Assembly: GCF_002865645.1 (NCBI RefSeq)
Contig: NW_020194559.1
Location: forward strand, 1 to 64,000
DNA from: Hyaloscypha bicolor E
Taxonomy: Eukaryota; Ascomycota; Leotiomycetes; Helotiales; Hyaloscyphaceae
Length of the DNA: 64,000 nt
Reading direction: 5' to 3'
Below are positions 60,867 to 64,000 of this stretch, piece after piece. The notes below the pieces were generated by a model. It was given only the letters and a program-made list of their open reading frames with translations. It had not been told where the DNA came from and made no database searches. Position numbers and translations under genes: made by a program. Each line of letters begins with the position of its first letter. Positions within the stretch are counted from its first letter, which is position 1.

Positions 60867-62092
60867 GAGAGAAATTTCTGGAGGAGCTCAGTCTCACCTC
60901 GTCTTGCCCCTGAGTCACGGGATTTAAGCGATTCGCTAAAATGTCACGCCTCTTTGACCCCTATCCTCCTCCAGCTTCCACATGAAATTGTTTAACATGA
61001 TTATTGGATCAAATGCGATACAATTTTCCCTAACTTCAAGGATCAGCCGTGTCTTCGTGGTAATTCTAAGTGCCTTTCTTTGTCTGTTTCGCTTTCACAG
61101 CACCGATTCTGCATGGACGCATTTACATGTAGCAAAGAGCATTCCTGTTCGAGATCAGCTAAGCTGCTCGACTCTTTCTTTTTGTGTCTCATTAGAGAGT
61201 TCATATTTTGGGAACGAAGACCTATAGCCTGATAAATTGGTAGGCAAGGAAAATTTCTGCGCCGCCGGAAATCATGGTACTTCCATGTCAGGACAATTTT
61301 CTGCCCCCGGAAGTAGACATGCATCCAATAGGGTCGTTAAGCGCGACCTCTGACTACGCCGCAGAAGTTACTTTATGCAACGTTTCAAAAATGGCGTGCG
61401 GCGTGACGGGTATTCGGGTCCACGCCAAGCCAACGGCCACGGCGCCACTTCCGCTGTTGCAAGCTTTATTCCATCCTCAACACTTCCACGTTTCTTCTCT
61501 TACAAAGCCGAAAAGATCTGTATTCTTTAAGTTATTGCACTTCTATATAGTCAGCTACACAATGCTCTATTCTTTCCTCGGTCATTTTAACAAATTCATT
61601 TCCGATGTCAGATGATAGGGAGCGAGACCGGGTCAAGAGGCTCCACCATACTGTATCACGATGCAGTGAGAGACCCCACAAATTCACAACTCTACGACAG
61701 GCTTCGAATCCTTTGCCAGGCTTGAAGGGTTGCCAAACGGTTGGAGTTCCCAATTACTTCTCCACATCGGCCTCATGTTTTGACTCTTGGGTAGGAGCTG
61801 GCATTTATGCTGTCCCGCCGAGCTACTCCTCTCGCACCAGCTTTCAACGGCACAGTCTACCCCTTATTTTCACTAGCGATGTACTTTCGCGCGGTCAAAC
61901 CTGTCAGTCATATCGATCAAATAGGCTACCACTTCATTGGTGTCAGATCACTCGGGGTATCTCAGTACGAAGTTGCATAAGAGCCTTCTCCCCTTCTCTG
62001 CCCAGCGCCCTTGTGCGAACCTTCCAACACTTCATGTTGGCCTCAAACACCTCTATTATTCTATCATTGACCCACTCTTCCTAGCCGCCAAA
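60867..62092. other. Upstream region of the transporter pseudogene
   Basis: 1.2 kb with short unsupported frames, the longest at 61605-62084 without any domain. One CCCCAC hexamer at about 61,674 fits the CreA-type carbon-repression site consensus, but a single hexamer is weak evidence. Confidence 0.4.
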
Positions 62093-64000
62093 ATGGTCGT
62101 TGGACACATCTACATAATCGTGGCTGTAGATGTCGTCGGTGGTGGCCTCCCCGGCTTCGACACCTCCTCGATGTCCACCTAATTTGGAGAGAACGCCTAT
62201 AAATGCTATTTCAACCAAGGACCCGAAGGCCCCCTCTTCAACAGCAATCTCAATTGTAGCGGACCCAGATCGCTCGTTGTATCACGGCATCCATGGCTGG
62301 AGGATCCTGGCTTGGCGCTTTGATTTCCGGGATCTTGTCTGATCGTCTTGGAAGGAGGACGTCTATCATGGTGGGATGTCTTATTTGGTGAGTGGAAGGG
62401 ATAACTTCGCTGGGAGGGTGAGAGGTTAATGCAGGAAAGGGCCATCGGACCTATCCTCGTCTGCGCCTCGCAGAATATCGGTCGGCATGCTCATCGAGGG
62501 ACGTATCGTCAACGGTCTCGTTGGTATCGAGTCAGCTCAGGTCTCAGTCTACGTCCCCGAGCTGGCACCACCATCGAAACGAAGTCGCTTTGTAGGAGCT
62601 CAGCAATGGCCTATTTACGTGGGAATTCATGATTATGTCTAGTGAGTCCTCCCCGTCTTTCAGCACCGCGAAAGTGGCGTTGTAATTCCGATATAGGCCC
62701 AAATTCCCAGCCTCTAATACTGCTGCTCCTTCATCGGCGGCCAATACTCCAACTACTACAACACAGCCGACTTTCGCGTCCCATGGGGCAACCAGATAAT
62801 CCCCACTATCGAGCTCTTCTTCACCATGACCTTCCTTCCGAGTCACCTCGCTGGCTCGCCCGCAAGGACCGCTGGGAAGAATGCCACTCCATGCTCAGTC
62901 TCGTCCACGGAAAATGGAATCCGCGCAGTCCATTTGTAACGCTTGAGCTCGAAGACATCGGGAACATGTGCGAGTTCGATCGGGCCAATAAAGACGTCAC
63001 ATATTTAGGTCCGTTCAAACCTGCCATGCCGAACCGAACTACCATTGCTGTCTTCACGTAGGTGTTGGGCAAGAAACATTTCCTATTTCGAACTGTTTCA
63101 TGATTTCCTCCTGACACAATGCCCTCTTCCGAAACATTCTAGATCGAGCCATTACTAAATCCCCCTTTAAGGCAAATCCGGAGTCAACTCACGGGAATGA
63201 ATGTGATGAGTATGTTCTACCCCTGCCCTCTTTGTTTGATGGGAAGCTGATAATGGTGAAGTGTATTATATCTGTGTTTGGAATGGCTGGCTACTCAGGC
63301 AACGCCAACCTCTTCGCCTCCTCCATACGTTACGTAATAAACGTCGTGATCATCCCAGCACTAATCTACGTGACCGACGGGGACGACGACGCACCCTGCT
63401 TATCGGCGCTGCACTCATGGGTACCTGGATGTTCGCCAACGCAGGTATTCTTGGAGGCCAAGGCGTCGTTGTCCCCGGCGGCGTTGACGCCATCGCTCAG
63501 GAATCGATGAGGCTCACTGGCGCTGCGGCAAAGGACTCATTGCTTGCATATACCTGTTCGTTGCATCGTATGCCCCCACGCGGAGACCGGTGTCTTGAAT
63601 CTACCCGCCTTAGCTCTTCCCACTTCGTCTGAGAGGAAAAGGAGTTGCTCTCGCGACTTCGAGTAACTGGGCGTTCAACCTCGCTCTCGGACTCTTCACC
63701 TCTCCCACCGTCGTAAACATAAAGTGGAACGTGTATCTCATATTCGGTATCTTCAATGTAGCAATGTTCATCCATGTTTTCTTTCTGTTCCCTGAGACCT
63801 CTGGCAAGACGCCGGAGGAGACGGAGAATATGTTTGAGGATCCGAATGGGCCGAGGCATACTGGGACGTTGGCATGGAAGACGAGGCTTGATCGCCATGC
63901 GTCGATGTTGGGGCATGGGCAGGTGGCTATGGAGGGGAAGGCGGGCGTGAGACATGTGGAGGGTGCTGAGAAGACTTCTAGCGGGGATGCGCAGATGGCG
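62093..64000 (+). pseudogene. MFS sugar transporter pseudogene (continues past window end)
   Basis: Pieces of a hexose-type major facilitator transporter appear in correct order but in changing frames: start at 62093 with GGGLPGFDTSSMS, TAA at 62180-62182, then NAYKCYFNQGPEGPLF, SMAGGSWLGALISG, LSDRLGRRTSIM, an intron-like gap, ILVCASQNIG, ELAPPSKRSRFVGAQQW, FLPSHLAGSPARKD-type sequence in one frame (PESPRWLARKDRWEECH in another), FGMAGYSGNANLFASSI, TLLIGAALMGTWMFANAGI, WAFNLALGLFT and PETSGKTPEETENMFEDP near 63,790-63,845. The DRxGRR and PESPRWL signatures identify the family. At least one nonsense codon and several frameshifts that introns do not explain make it inactive; substrate unknown. 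Confidence 0.75.

Noticed and set aside
61605..62084. 159-codon plus-strand frame before the transporter
   Set aside because: No domain, and it lies directly upstream of the transporter start in what should be promoter sequence.
1..64000. tRNA, rRNA or telomeric repeats
   Set aside because: Scanned by eye for cloverleaf arms, conserved rRNA segments and TTAGGG arrays; none found. A covariance search would be decisive.

Overview
The window comes from a filamentous ascomycete (Pezizomycotina). Its genes have short introns (about 50-80 bp, GT..AG, usually GTAAGT-like donors), encode typical ascomycete proteins (Ivy1-like, Nup53-like, Fmp46-like), and lie beside a long AT-rich block. That block carries the signature of repeat-induced point mutation (RIP): dense TA-rich sequence, and transposon reading frames whose Gln/Trp codons have become TAA/TAG. 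Class cannot be fixed from the sequence alone; a leotiomycete-like fungus is only a guess.

Bases 1 to about 39,200 are an AT-rich graveyard of Ty3/Gypsy retrotransposons. A minus-strand element occurs twice in the same orientation (copy A 1-9500, cut by the window start; copy B 23178-39202). Copy B is split by a younger, less mutated chromodomain Gypsy element (32064-38190; 260-bp LTRs; 5-bp target duplication CCTAT). Between A and B lies a 10,335-bp plus-strand Gypsy element (11113-21447; 107-bp LTRs; target duplication TTAAT). It carries about 3.4 kb of extra reading frame between the end of pol and the 3' LTR. It sits inside an unrecognised decayed minus-strand coding stretch (9501-11112 and 21453-23177).

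At about 40,020 the composition switches abruptly to ordinary gene-rich DNA. Apparently intact genes are a DODA/LigB-type extradiol dioxygenase (41001-42094), acyl-protein thioesterase 1 (minus, 44976-45942), an Ivy1-like I-BAR protein (46359-47792), nucleoporin Nup53 (minus, 48084-49331), the mitochondrial thioredoxin-fold protein Fmp46 (49699-50257), a large RRM protein with eight exons (51052-55032) and an RBR-type E3 ubiquitin ligase (57805-59062).

Broken genes are unusually frequent here: an SRPK-like kinase stump exactly at the composition boundary (40034-40282), an uncharacterised membrane-anchored protein with in-frame TAG codons (43241-44420), a small decayed frame (55371-55898), an RBR RING2 stub (56680-56897), an inverted RBR copy (59597-60866) and a sugar-transporter pseudogene running off the window end (62093-64000). 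The genes do not form a pathway; the window reads as a subtelomere-like or repeat-edge region where housekeeping genes sit among decaying accessory genes.
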